In this document: in pieces, positions 1 through 7,387 of the stretch
Position numbering within the stretch: the stretch's first letter is position 1
How the letters are laid out: the number at the start of each line of letters is the position of its first letter
Source: Actinomycetes bacterium
Lineage (GTDB): Bacteria; Actinomycetota; Acidimicrobiia; Acidimicrobiales; Acidimicrobiaceae
Length of the DNA: 12,543 nucleotides
NCBI GenBank assembly: GCA_021823045.1
Contig: JAKAPB010000019.1
Location: 1 to 12,543 of the forward strand
Direction: 5' to 3'
The notes under the pieces: model-generated
Database searches by the model: none
What the model was told of the DNA's origin: nothing
Seen by the model: the letters and a program-made list of their open reading frames with translations, nothing else
Position numbers and translations under genes: made by a program

Positions 1-309
1 TCTAACCCCTCACGCCCATAGGCGGGTCAGAATCGAGTGTGGAACGAGAGAGCTATCAGACCAACCATAAATCATGGATTCCTCCCCGCCGATAAGGCTC
101 CCAGTAAGTCGGTCGGTGGATCTAAGTTCAACTCCTCGATATCGATCAAGCCATAGTCTGATAAAACTGCGGTTGTAGTCTCGATCCTTGCGCCGGTCGG
201 TTTCCCTCTGGCAGGGATCTTCACTGATGAGCTGGGTAGATAGCGGTATATCCAATTAGTTAGCGAAGCTCGCCTATATTGGAACTGTAGCGGCCACACA
301 GAGGAAGAG
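1..309. other. Leader region without a convincing gene
   Basis: No frame here gives a protein I recognise. On the minus strand a 75-codon frame opens with GTG at 299 and ends near 72. Its C-terminal half reads like ordinary protein, but it has no ribosome binding site and no recognisable motif, so I do not call it a gene. The last bases hold the ribosome binding site (GAGG at 301–304) of the gene that starts at 310. A TATATT hexamer at 275–280 could be a -10 element for that gene, but I see no good -35 at the right distance. Confidence 0.5.
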
Positions 310-1998
310 ATGTTCCAAAGAGGCGATCGTAAAAGAAAGATCCAAATTCTGGGTCAAGCAGCTCAAGTTAGATCCCAACGGGCGCTTGAGAGGTTTGGCC
401 TCGAACCGACGGTCGTAGATGCATCGCAAGACGCAGACCGGTCGGTCATTGATGCCGCAATCTTCGCCTCAGAAGCCGACTTCAACTCAAGTTTTGCCAT
501 GGCGGTGCTGAATAACGAAAGAAACGTCTTGGTCTTTTCTGACCTTCCAACATACAACAACAGTCCCGAGTTGGATCGAATCTCCGAGGCGGTCGTGTCG
601 GCCCATCTCAATCGGACGGAGTGGTACATAGTGCCGAGTCGCACCGAGGGAAGCTTCGCCGATCGGATCGAAGCGGAAATAGCCCTCACCGGGGCAGCCT
701 CCACCTTTGAGATCCAAAACCCAAACAGCTCAGATTGTCCCGGATCCAGGGTGCTCGCCACGGTCTCTGTCGGCTTCAAACATCGGCCGGTCGTCGTCGC
801 CAAAGAGGTAGCCGGGGCTCATCTGATACGAATTGGCTTCTCCATAGAAGACGCCGTCAACTCCGAGGAACTAATCCACTTAGTATCTAGATTGGCCACC
901 TACTCATCCAAGGCCCCTAACAAAAAGTCCCTCGGCGTAGGGGTGGTCGGTTACGGCCCCTTTGGAGGGATGGGCCACTTTCATGGCAAAGCAGTCACTG
1001 CGACACAGGGTTTAGAGTTCATAGCGGCGGTGGATCCAGATCCAAATCGCACCAAAGCTGCGGCGTCTGAATTCTCGGGTATTCGCACCTACCGCCACTT
1101 CTCAGAGTTAGCCCACGACCAAGACGTAGACATCGCCATCGTCGCTACCCCGCCCTCTTCCCACTTCGAAATAGCACGATCACTGCTAGCCGCTTCTAAA
1201 CACGTCGTGATAGAGAAGCCGATGTCCCTCACGGCAAGAGAGGCAGACACCCTCATCGAATTAGCCGAAGCAGAAGGGTTAATGCTGAGCGTGAATCAAA
1301 ATCGCAGGTGGGATCAGGACTTCAGGGCGATAAAAGCTGTGATCAACAAAGGTCGATTAGGGGAGGTGTTCAATATTGAAACCTTCGTCGGAGGATTCGA
1401 ACACCCCTGTCGGGCTTGGCATTCAGAAGAAAGCATTTCGGGCGGAGTGGCCTACGATTGGGGATCTCACTACATCGACTGGATCTTTCAGCTGCTAGAG
1501 GGGAAACCAAAGTACATAAGCGCCATCGGCCACAAGAGGGTCTGGCACGACGTAACCAACCTCGACCAAATTCGGGTGAGGATGGTCTATCCCGACGGCA
1601 AAGAGGCGGAGTTCTTCCAATCCGAAATCGCCGGATTTAGGCGGCCAAAGTTCTTCATTCAAGGGACCGAAGGAACCCTCATCGGCGAATACCGACCAAT
1701 TCGCTTCGAGTCGGTCTCGGCCCCAATGGGATACCTAGCAGAAGATTACCACCACGCAGAAGCACCTTCTGAACTGAAGCTCGCGAGTTACCGGCCCGGG
1801 GGCGGGCTAGAAATCACCGATCTCCCGCTACCGAAGCCCGACAAATTCGGCTTCCATCGCAACGTCGCCGATCACCTGCTCCTTGGTGAAACCCTGGAAG
1901 TACAACCCAACGCGGTTCGGAGTGTAGTTGAGGTATTAGAAGCGGCTCAGTATTCGTCAAAAAATGGCGGCGTCAACGTCGAGCTTAAAGAGGAATAA
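310..1998 (+). CDS. Gfo/Idh/MocA oxidoreductase with an extra N-terminal domain
   Basis: Predicted NAD(P)-dependent cytoplasmic oxidoreductase of 562 residues, probably acting on a sugar, polyol or derivative. Family members are normally about 330–400 residues. The classic fold begins only at about residue 207, with the dinucleotide-binding loop GVGVVGYGPFGG (209–220), an acidic strand end (VDPDP, 241–245), the hallmark EKP (302–304) and the substrate-side motif with DWGSH (383–387). Residues 1–200 form a separate segment. Its alpha/beta pattern, and the stretch around HLIRIGFSIED (171–181), faintly resemble ThuA-like/glutamine-amidotransferase-like domains, which are sometimes found with this family; that link is tentative. 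The ATG has GAGG five bases upstream. The next oxidoreductase starts 9 bases after the stop, so the two are probably co-transcribed. The substrate cannot be read from the sequence. Confidence 0.88.
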   Translation: MFQRGDRKRKIQILGQAAQVRSQRALERFGLEPTVVDASQDADRSVIDAAIFASEADFNSSFAMAVLNNERNVLVFSDLPTYNNSPELDRISEAVVSAHLNRTEWYIVPSRTEGSFADRIEAEIALTGAASTFEIQNPNSSDCPGSRVLATVSVGFKHRPVVVAKEVAGAHLIRIGFSIEDAVNSEELIHLVSRLATYSSKAPNKKSLGVGVVGYGPFGGMGHFHGKAVTATQGLEFIAAVDPDPNRTKAAASEFSGIRTYRHFSELAHDQDVDIAIVATPPSSHFEIARSLLAASKHVVIEKPMSLTAREADTLIELAEAEGLMLSVNQNRRWDQDFRAIKAVINKGRLGEVFNIETFVGGFEHPCRAWHSEESISGGVAYDWGSHYIDWIFQLLEGKPKYISAIGHKRVWHDVTNLDQIRVRMVYPDGKEAEFFQSEIAGFRRPKFFIQGTEGTLIGEYRPIRFESVSAPMGYLAEDYHHAEAPSELKLASYRPGGGLEITDLPLPKPDKFGFHRNVADHLLLGETLEVQPNAVRSVVEVLEAAQYSSKNGGVNVELKEE

Positions 1999-2007
1999 GA
2001 TACGCCG

Positions 2008-2991
2008 ATGGCCTTACGCTGGGGTATCTTGGGAGCTGGTTCTTATGTAGCCAAAATTGCCGTAGTCCCTGCGATGATGGAGGCACTCAACTGCACGATC
2101 TCGGCCATCCAGACCGGTTCTAACGCCGACTACTACCAAAGCACCCTGCCAGAGGCGAGGATCTATACCGATCCAGAAGAGTTGCTAAATGACAAGTCGG
2201 TCGACGCGGTCTACTTGCCCCTGCCAAACGACCTCCATGAGACTTGGATAAAAGCGGCGATAGATCACCACAAAGACGTACTGTGCGAAAAGCCGCTAGC
2301 CACTGATAGCAATAAGGCGAGGGAGCTCTACGAATACGCAAAGATGCACGGTCAAATCTTGTCCGAAGCCTACATGACCTCCTATCACACGAGGCATAGA
2401 TCTGCGATCGCAAGAGCTATGCAGAATGGGTCGGGCGAGATCCAACATATCGTCTCGATCTTCTCAGGAGTACTGCACTGTGCGGAGTCGAACTACCGGT
2501 GGTCAAGGTCGAAAGGCGGCGGGGCGCTTTTGGATGTAGGGATCTATGCCCTCGCACCGATAGTAGAGCTCCTTGGACCCGATCCGGACGAGATTACCGC
2601 TCGCTTCAGGGCGAACCGGATCGCCAGAGCAAACGACGCGTCCGAGGAACTGATTACCACAACCCTGGCTTACAAAAAAGGTGCCACGGCCGATATATTC
2701 TGCTCATTCGTCTCCGCCGAGGAGCAGCGGCTGCTAGTAGTCAAGGAGAAGGAGTTGATCGAGATCAACCGAGCTTGCACTCCTGGGTTGACAGACGATA
2801 GCTACTTGCTCACCGATACCCACGGTGAGAAGAGCTCAGTAGTGGCTGGCGAATCAGATCCCTATCTCGAGATGGTCGAAGCGGTATCCAAAGCGATCCT
2901 CGAGCGACGCGAGCCGAGTTGGAACGGCCAGAAATCAATTGCGATCAGTTCGCTGATCGACAGGATAACCGAGGCAGCCAGGGCCCTATGA
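2008..2991 (+). CDS. Gfo/Idh/MocA oxidoreductase
   Basis: NAD(P)-dependent dehydrogenase of 327 residues, a normal length for the family. The N-terminal Rossmann fold starts at once with WGILGAGSY (5–13). The EKP hallmark is at 94–96, EAYMTSYHTRH at 120–130 and GGGALLDVGIYAL at 170–182. The EAYM…H and GGG.L.D.G.Y motifs are those of the dihydrodiol/D-xylose dehydrogenase-like branch, so a sugar or related alcohol is a likely substrate (inference). It follows the larger oxidoreductase after 9 bases and shares little with it beyond the fold, so the two look like partners acting on related intermediates rather than a recent duplication. A weak AGAGG lies 14 bases before the ATG. Coupled translation from the upstream gene is plausible. 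The stop faces a convergent gene 68 bases away. Confidence 0.9.
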   Translation: MALRWGILGAGSYVAKIAVVPAMMEALNCTISAIQTGSNADYYQSTLPEARIYTDPEELLNDKSVDAVYLPLPNDLHETWIKAAIDHHKDVLCEKPLATDSNKARELYEYAKMHGQILSEAYMTSYHTRHRSAIARAMQNGSGEIQHIVSIFSGVLHCAESNYRWSRSKGGGALLDVGIYALAPIVELLGPDPDEITARFRANRIARANDASEELITTTLAYKKGATADIFCSFVSAEEQRLLVVKEKELIEINRACTPGLTDDSYLLTDTHGEKSSVVAGESDPYLEMVEAVSKAILERREPSWNGQKSIAISSLIDRITEAARAL

Positions 2992-3059
2992 CGCAACTGC
3001 TCCTCGGTCATAGCTCCTAATGGCCGACATAGGAAGCAGATACCCGATTCGCTCGATCG

Positions 3060-4292
3060 CTAGGTCAACCCGAGGTGAAGGGCCTTCTCTTTTAGTTCAT
3101 CCTTGGCTCGTGGGTGGGCGATATTTTCGATGATTAACCTCGCCTGTGCCCGCTGGCTCCTGCCCAAGATATGTGCACTGCCCCACTCAGTGACGAGTGC
3201 GGAGTGTTGAAATGAGGTTACCGGTCCATTAATACAGCCGACCACCGTGGAGGAATCGGTCTTAGGATGCCAGGATCCAAGAGCGATCACTGCGTGTCCA
3301 CCTTTGGAATGAAGTGCCCCGACAGTAAAGTCGGTCTGGCCACCGAATCCCGAATATATCCTCCCTCTGACGTGATTCGCATTCGCTTGGGCGAAGAGGT
3401 CGACCTGGATCGCTGTATTAATTGCGGTCATCTGGTGGTGCGCGGCTATGCGAACCGGGTCATTAGTGACTTCAGTCCTGAAGAGCCTTACCCGCGGATT
3501 CTTGTCAACCCAGCTATAGAGTTCCGAAGACCCGAATAGAAATGAGGCGACTATCGGTCGGGACTGGTCGGTCGCCCCTTTCCTCTCCAGTGTCAGAACG
3601 CCGTCTGAAAACATCTCCGACCAGAGGGCTAGTCCTTTGCGATGGGTAAGGGCGGCCAAAACTGCGTCAGGAATTGCTCCAATACCGAGTTGCAATGTGG
3701 ATCCATCCCCAACTATCTCCGCTACGTTCTCTCCGACCGCTTCTGTGACGAAGTCGGTTGCTGCGGCTAAAGGTGAAGTAAGGTCCTGATCGACCTCGAT
3801 GGCAAAGTCGATCAACTCGGCGTCGATCTCGCCGTCTCCAAAGGTGTAAGGCATATTCTTGTTGATCTGGGCGATGACTACACCGCCCCGAAACCTAACT
3901 CGCTCTATCGCCGCCACCATGATATTCACCTCGATTCCAAGGGACACTTTGCCTCCAACCAGTGGAGACGTGTGCACTAGGACGACGTCTGGTGGTCTAG
4001 ATCGATCGAAAAGCTGAGGGACCAACGAAAGCCTCATCGGCAGATAATCAAGCTGCCTCCCCGAACTCCTAAAGCCTGGTCCGACAAACGGAGTCTCATG
4101 GATTACCCCGCTCCTGTTAGGCATAGGATCTTGCGCATTGAGCACGAAGAGACGATAACGCTCGACACACTGGTCGAAAATCTCTAGCAGCCTCTTCGGA
4201 GTGGCAAAGTTGCCACTAGCGACCACCCTCGGTTCATTATCCTCATAGCGGCTGAGCTCTTGAGAGAGCCTAGCTTCGTCGACAATACGCAT
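3060..4292 (-). CDS. Acetyl-CoA hydrolase / 4-hydroxybutyrate CoA-transferase family protein
   Basis: Class I CoA-transferase of 410 residues, predicted to move CoA between acetyl-CoA (or a similar donor) and a short carboxylate such as 4-hydroxybutyrate, butyrate or propionate, via a glutamyl-CoA thioester. Seen in the sequence: the N-terminal half with HTSPL (107–111), the glycine loop LQLGIGAIPDAV (200–211), SEMFSDGV (225–232) whose Glu226 matches the position of the catalytic glutamate in this family, and GFGGQTDF (315–322), the usual CoA-site loop near the C-terminus. Length and motif order are complete, so it looks functional. AGGAG lies 11 bases upstream of the ATG, preceded by a short GC-rich inverted repeat (4320–4334). 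It stands alone, convergent with the oxidoreductase pair and divergent from the hydrolase gene. Donor and acceptor cannot be told from sequence; simple acyl-CoA hydrolase activity is the alternative. Confidence 0.88.
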   Translation of the reverse strand: MRIVDEARLSQELSRYEDNEPRVVASGNFATPKRLLEIFDQCVERYRLFVLNAQDPMPNRSGVIHETPFVGPGFRSSGRQLDYLPMRLSLVPQLFDRSRPPDVVLVHTSPLVGGKVSLGIEVNIMVAAIERVRFRGGVVIAQINKNMPYTFGDGEIDAELIDFAIEVDQDLTSPLAAATDFVTEAVGENVAEIVGDGSTLQLGIGAIPDAVLAALTHRKGLALWSEMFSDGVLTLERKGATDQSRPIVASFLFGSSELYSWVDKNPRVRLFRTEVTNDPVRIAAHHQMTAINTAIQVDLFAQANANHVRGRIYSGFGGQTDFTVGALHSKGGHAVIALGSWHPKTDSSTVVGCINGPVTSFQHSALVTEWGSAHILGRSQRAQARLIIENIAHPRAKDELKEKALHLGLT

Positions 4293-4319
4293 GGTTGCGG
4301 CAACTCCTAGACCTAAACT

Positions 4320-4334
4320 GCCCCCTCAGGGGGC
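4320..4334. repeat. Short GC-rich inverted repeat in the CoA-transferase leader
   Basis: GCCCCC and GGGGGC flank TCA, giving a 6-bp stem with a 3-base loop. It lies 28 bases upstream of the CoA-transferase start, on the 5' side of that gene's AGGAG. It could be an operator or a leader hairpin, but a chance palindrome is equally possible. Confidence 0.3.
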
Positions 4335-4511
4335 CATGCTAGCTAAGAATGGAACCGGGCTGGCCGCAGACGCTCTATCAATACCTTTAACAGCTCGAAT
4401 ACCAGCTCGAAGTTGATCGCGCTCGTCTGCATAGTAGACATCCATTGCCGCAAAATATGCATATCCTTCTGCGGCACTAGCCGTGGAATTACCGAAGGGG
4501 TTCTGGCGTTT

Positions 4512-4540
4512 TTAACCCTCGTGCACACCTTCCCTAAAAC
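4512..4540 (+). promoter_or_regulatory. Possible promoter for a leaderless hydrolase transcript
   Basis: TTAACC (4512–4517) and TAAAAC (4535–4540) are 17 bases apart. They would place the transcription start almost exactly on the ATG at 4545. No ribosome binding site precedes that ATG, which fits a leaderless message, common in actinobacteria. Both hexamers are imperfect. Confidence 0.25.
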
Positions 4541-4544
4541 CCAG

Positions 4545-5393
4545 ATGTTCGAATCAAAATTAGGCTTAAGTATCACATACGATCTCTGGGACGGGGCAGG
4601 CCGGGGACTGATACTTGTCCATGGACTAGCCTCCAATGCAAAGCTCTTCTGGCCGCTGGCCGAACGACTAAATGAGCTCGGATACCGGGTCACCGCGGTC
4701 GATCAGCGGGGACATGGGCGCTCAGATAAGCCAGATTCCGGTTACGGCTTCGACGAGGTCTGTTCCGAGCTCTTCGATCTGGCAGAGAATCTATCGGCGA
4801 TAGACGATGGCTGGTCTAATCCGATCCTGGTCGGCCAGTCCTGGGGTGCTTCTGTCGTGTTGGAAGAGGCGAGGCGATCAAGCGGAAGCTATTCTGGCGT
4901 CGTACTGATCGACGGAGGGGTTGTCCCCATGTTCAGACATATTGCGACTTGGGAAGAGTGTCAGGAGAGACTAGCCCCACCGGACCTATTGGGACTCTCT
5001 TATGCGACATTTGAAGGCTTCGTACGCTCCCACCATCCGGACTGGTCCGAAGACGCTATCGAGGGAACCCTGGCCAACATGGAGTTGCTAGGCGACGGGA
5101 CGATCAGACCACACTTAAGTCGCTCAAACCACATGCAGATCCTGAAGGGTCTGTGGGAATACGATCCAGTTGAGGCATTTAGCTCCATGGAACTCGGATC
5201 GCTACTTCTGCTCGCTGCTTCGGAGGATGAGATGACAGAATCCAAGAAACACTGGGTCAAAGAGATCGAGACGATCAGACCTGAGGTCAAAGCCGTCTGG
5301 TTCGAAGGCGCAGATCACGATCTGCAAGCTCAGTATCCCAATCAAGTGGCGATGATAATCGATCAGGAGACCAAAAATGGGGTGCTGAAGTGA
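4545..5393 (+). CDS. Alpha/beta hydrolase
   Basis: Serine hydrolase of the alpha/beta fold, 282 residues from the ATG at 4545. Seen: the oxyanion-hole motif LVHGLASN (24–31), DQRGHGRSD (53–61), the nucleophile elbow VGQSWG with Ser99 (96–101), the acid in SED (Asp228) and the histidine in GADHD (His258). The triad is complete and in the right order, so it should be an active esterase, lipase-like or C–C/amide hydrolase; the substrate is unknown. The frame is open to a TTG at 4413, but the extra 44 residues are cysteine-rich and unlike a family N-terminus, so I reject that start. No ribosome binding site is visible before 4545. The stop TGA overlaps the GTG of the next gene by four bases, which implies coupled translation and a shared role. 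Confidence 0.85.
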   Translation: MFESKLGLSITYDLWDGAGRGLILVHGLASNAKLFWPLAERLNELGYRVTAVDQRGHGRSDKPDSGYGFDEVCSELFDLAENLSAIDDGWSNPILVGQSWGASVVLEEARRSSGSYSGVVLIDGGVVPMFRHIATWEECQERLAPPDLLGLSYATFEGFVRSHHPDWSEDAIEGTLANMELLGDGTIRPHLSRSNHMQILKGLWEYDPVEAFSSMELGSLLLLAASEDEMTESKKHWVKEIETIRPEVKAVWFEGADHDLQAQYPNQVAMIIDQETKNGVLK

Positions 5394-6703
5394 ACCGAAG
5401 TAATCCAAAGTCCAAGGGCAAACTGGTCATCATGGGCTCGGGAGAAACCGCCCCGACCATGGTCAAGGTACATCGAGAGCTACTCGATGTACTAACCCGA
5501 TCTTCAACGACGGAGATTAAGGCCTCAATCCTGGACACTCCATTCGGATTTCAAGAGAACGCCGACGAGATCACCACAAGGGCGCTCGAGTACTTCGCAA
5601 CGTCGGTATCGAAAAGGTTCGGAGTCGCATCACTCAGGCGGACGTCACTCGCGACATCGGTACAGATCGAGGCCTTCCGTTCGCAGCTGCTCGCTTCGGA
5701 CTACCTTTTCGCCGGGCCAGGCAGCCCGAGCTACGCCCTAAGGAACTGGTCTAGTATCGGTATCGACAAGATACTCAAAGACCGCATCATAAATGGCGCG
5801 ACGGTCGTGTTTTCTTCGGCCGCTGCACTTACCCTCGGCAACTTTACCCTGCCGGTGTACGAGGTGTACAAGGTCGGCGAAGACCCCTACTGGCTCAACG
5901 GGTTAGACGTCTTCAAATTAGTCCTCGACAAGAAGGTGGCGGTAATTCCCCACTACAACAACAAGGAGGGAGCCAACCATGACACGCGGTACTGCTACAT
6001 GGGCAAGAATAGGCTCGACACCTTAGAGGCCTCCCTGCCGCCCGATAGCTACCTATTAGGTGTCGACGAACATAGCGGGATAATCTTCGATCTCGAGACG
6101 CAATTTGCAAAAGTAGTTGGAATCGGCACGGTGACGATCAGGCAGGTCGGGAGGGAAACGGTCTTCCCTTCGGGTTCTGAGATTTCGATAGAGGAACTCT
6201 TTGCAGCCCATTTGAACAAGGCTAGTAAGGCCTTTCAAGTGGAGGAAGAACAGGGGTCAAGTGGTACCGAGCTAACCTCAAGGGATGCCAACATCGACCC
6301 GCTAGGCAGTGCGATCGACGACCTCACCAAGAGATTTGACGAAGCGCTATTGAACAAAGACGCACAAGGAATAGCCGAAGTTGCCTTAGACACCGAGGCG
6401 GAGATTCATGCTTGGAGTTCAGACACCCTTCAAAGCGATTCGCTCGACAGTGCGAGGCAGCTCCTAAGGAGGATCATCCACTCTCTTAGTGAAGCCGCTT
6501 CAGTCGGGATGATACCCCGTTCACAGATAATCGATCCCTATGTTCAGATCTTGATTAAACTTCGATCGACTCTAAGGAGTGAGAAGAGCTACCATCTTTC
6601 AGATCTGATTCGGGATCAGCTCGCTTCCCTTGGCGTAGAACTTAGGGATGATCCGGAGGGAACGACTTGGTTTGGCTTCGATCAGAGTTCGACTGATCGC
6701 TAA
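5390..6703 (+). CDS. S51/class I amidotransferase-like domain fused to a CysRS-type C-terminal tail
   Basis: A 437-residue, two-part protein starting at a GTG inside the stop of the hydrolase gene. Residues about 10–275 resemble the peptidase S51 (cyanophycinase/dipeptidase E)–class I amidotransferase-like fold: KLVIMGSGETAP (11–22), FAGPGSPSYALRNW (107–120), a nucleophile-elbow-like FSSAAAL (141–147, Ser143 at the expected position), PHYNN (187–191) and GVDEHSG (224–230). The elbow reads SAAA where active members usually have SAGA, so activity is uncertain. Residues about 305–430 match the C-terminal tail of cysteinyl-tRNA synthetase, with helices ending in LIRDQLASLGVELRDDPEGT (406–425). 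The synthetase catalytic domain (HIGH/KMSKS) is absent, so it cannot charge tRNA by itself. The linker (281–303) is polar and probably flexible. Function is unknown. Coupling to the hydrolase suggests hydrolysis or modification of an aminoacyl or peptidyl compound, but this is inference. Confidence 0.8.
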   Translation: MNRSNPKSKGKLVIMGSGETAPTMVKVHRELLDVLTRSSTTEIKASILDTPFGFQENADEITTRALEYFATSVSKRFGVASLRRTSLATSVQIEAFRSQLLASDYLFAGPGSPSYALRNWSSIGIDKILKDRIINGATVVFSSAAALTLGNFTLPVYEVYKVGEDPYWLNGLDVFKLVLDKKVAVIPHYNNKEGANHDTRYCYMGKNRLDTLEASLPPDSYLLGVDEHSGIIFDLETQFAKVVGIGTVTIRQVGRETVFPSGSEISIEELFAAHLNKASKAFQVEEEQGSSGTELTSRDANIDPLGSAIDDLTKRFDEALLNKDAQGIAEVALDTEAEIHAWSSDTLQSDSLDSARQLLRRIIHSLSEAASVGMIPRSQIIDPYVQILIKLRSTLRSEKSYHLSDLIRDQLASLGVELRDDPEGTTWFGFDQSSTDR

Positions 6704-6717
6704 ACGGGGTTCGGAAA

Positions 6718-6744
6718 TTGAAATGGACTCGACTAGAGTAGTCT
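6718..6744 (+). promoter_or_regulatory. Possible promoter for tRNA-Glu
   Basis: TTGAAA (6718–6723) and TAGTCT (6739–6744) are 15 bases apart, ending 13 bases before the mature tRNA 5' end. The spacing is a little short and the -10 is imperfect. Read-through from the gene ending at 6703 is the alternative. Confidence 0.3.
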
Positions 6745-6757
6745 GGTTCAACTTAAG

Positions 6758-6830
<73 letters not shown>

Positions 6831-7289
6831 GACTCGTTGTTAACTGTAAAACAAGAGAAACATATCTTCTGTCCTCTTACCGCAGGACTCCCGAACCTCA
6901 CGTGAAATCGAGCATTTCCTCCAGTTCCAGGTCGACGAGGTGATATCCTGTCAGAAAGTGCTGCTCCATGACCTGCAATCCTAGGGAGTTCGAAAAACTC
7001 ATGCTCATCGATCGGTCCAGCCTCAGCCATGGCTTGGGAAAGATTTAAGCCGCCCGCGACCAATCCTCCGCCACTTTGTCAAGTAATTCAGCCGATACCC
7101 TCGAAAGAGTCAAGGATTGCGGGACATCGCTATCAATAGCTCACCATTTCGGCACAGCAGATCGGACTTAGCGCGGAATCGGACTTCCTTGCTCCAACTA
7201 TTTAGTCAACCATCAAGGCCAAAGCTGTATTGGTGACAGGAGTCTCGAATCGCTCAACTACACTGAATTCTCCTGGAACTTCCAGACTA
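6831..7289. other. Spacer between tRNA-Glu and tRNA-Asp, no confident gene
   Basis: A 459-base gap, unusually long for this tRNA cluster. No long frame is convincing. On the minus strand a 36-codon frame runs from ATG at 7008 to TGA at 6898–6900 and encodes a protein-like stretch (GYHLVDLELEEML near its end). Upstream on the same strand come short, stop-separated pieces in different frames, for example VSAELLDKVAEDWSRAA ending at a TAA near 7045, and VPGEFSVVERFETPVTNTAL ending near 7210. They could be remnants of a decayed gene, but open runs of about 30 codons also arise by chance, so I make no gene call. Confidence 0.35.
7259..7264 (+). promoter_or_regulatory. Possible -10 element for the tRNA-Asp/tRNA-Phe unit
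   Basis: TACACT lies 25 bases before tRNA-Asp, a suitable distance for a short 5' leader. A GTGACA at 7233–7238 resembles a -35 but is 20 bases away, longer than usual, so the assignment is weak. Confidence 0.25.
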
Positions 7290-7367
7290 GGACCTGTGGT
7301 GCAGCTTGGAGTGCACGCCGGCCTGTCAAGCCGGAGGCCGCGGGTTCAAATCCCGTCAGGTCCGCCA
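7290..7367 (+). tRNA. tRNA-Asp (anticodon GTC)
   Basis: Complete cloverleaf with encoded CCA (7365–7367). The acceptor GGACCTG pairs with CAGGTCC (7357–7363) and the discriminator is G7364. The D-stem is GTGC/GCAC around a 10-base loop. The anticodon stem CCGGC/GCCGG encloses CTGTCAA with GTC at 7325–7327. The T-loop TTCAAAT is canonical. Without CCA it is 75 bases. It is followed 20 bases later by tRNA-Phe and is probably processed from the same transcript. Confidence 0.97.
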
Positions 7368-7387
7368 CCTAAGGCAACTTAGGGTTT

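Noticed and set aside
2404..2411. HIP1-like octamer GCGATCGC, suggesting cyanobacterial origin
   Set aside because: I noticed only one copy; GATC is enriched generally and the gene content is not cyanobacterial.
2989..3024. Ten-codon frame overlapping the stop of the second oxidoreductase (ATGA)
   Set aside because: It is too short, has no recognisable motif, and sits in a convergent gap.
3267..3539. Plus-strand 90-codon frame inside the CoA-transferase
   Set aside because: It is a shadow of the minus-strand gene, which carries all the conserved motifs.
4413..4544. N-terminal extension of the alpha/beta hydrolase from a TTG
   Set aside because: The added residues are cysteine-rich and unlike the family, and no ribosome binding site supports the TTG; the ATG at 4545 fits the usual N-terminus.
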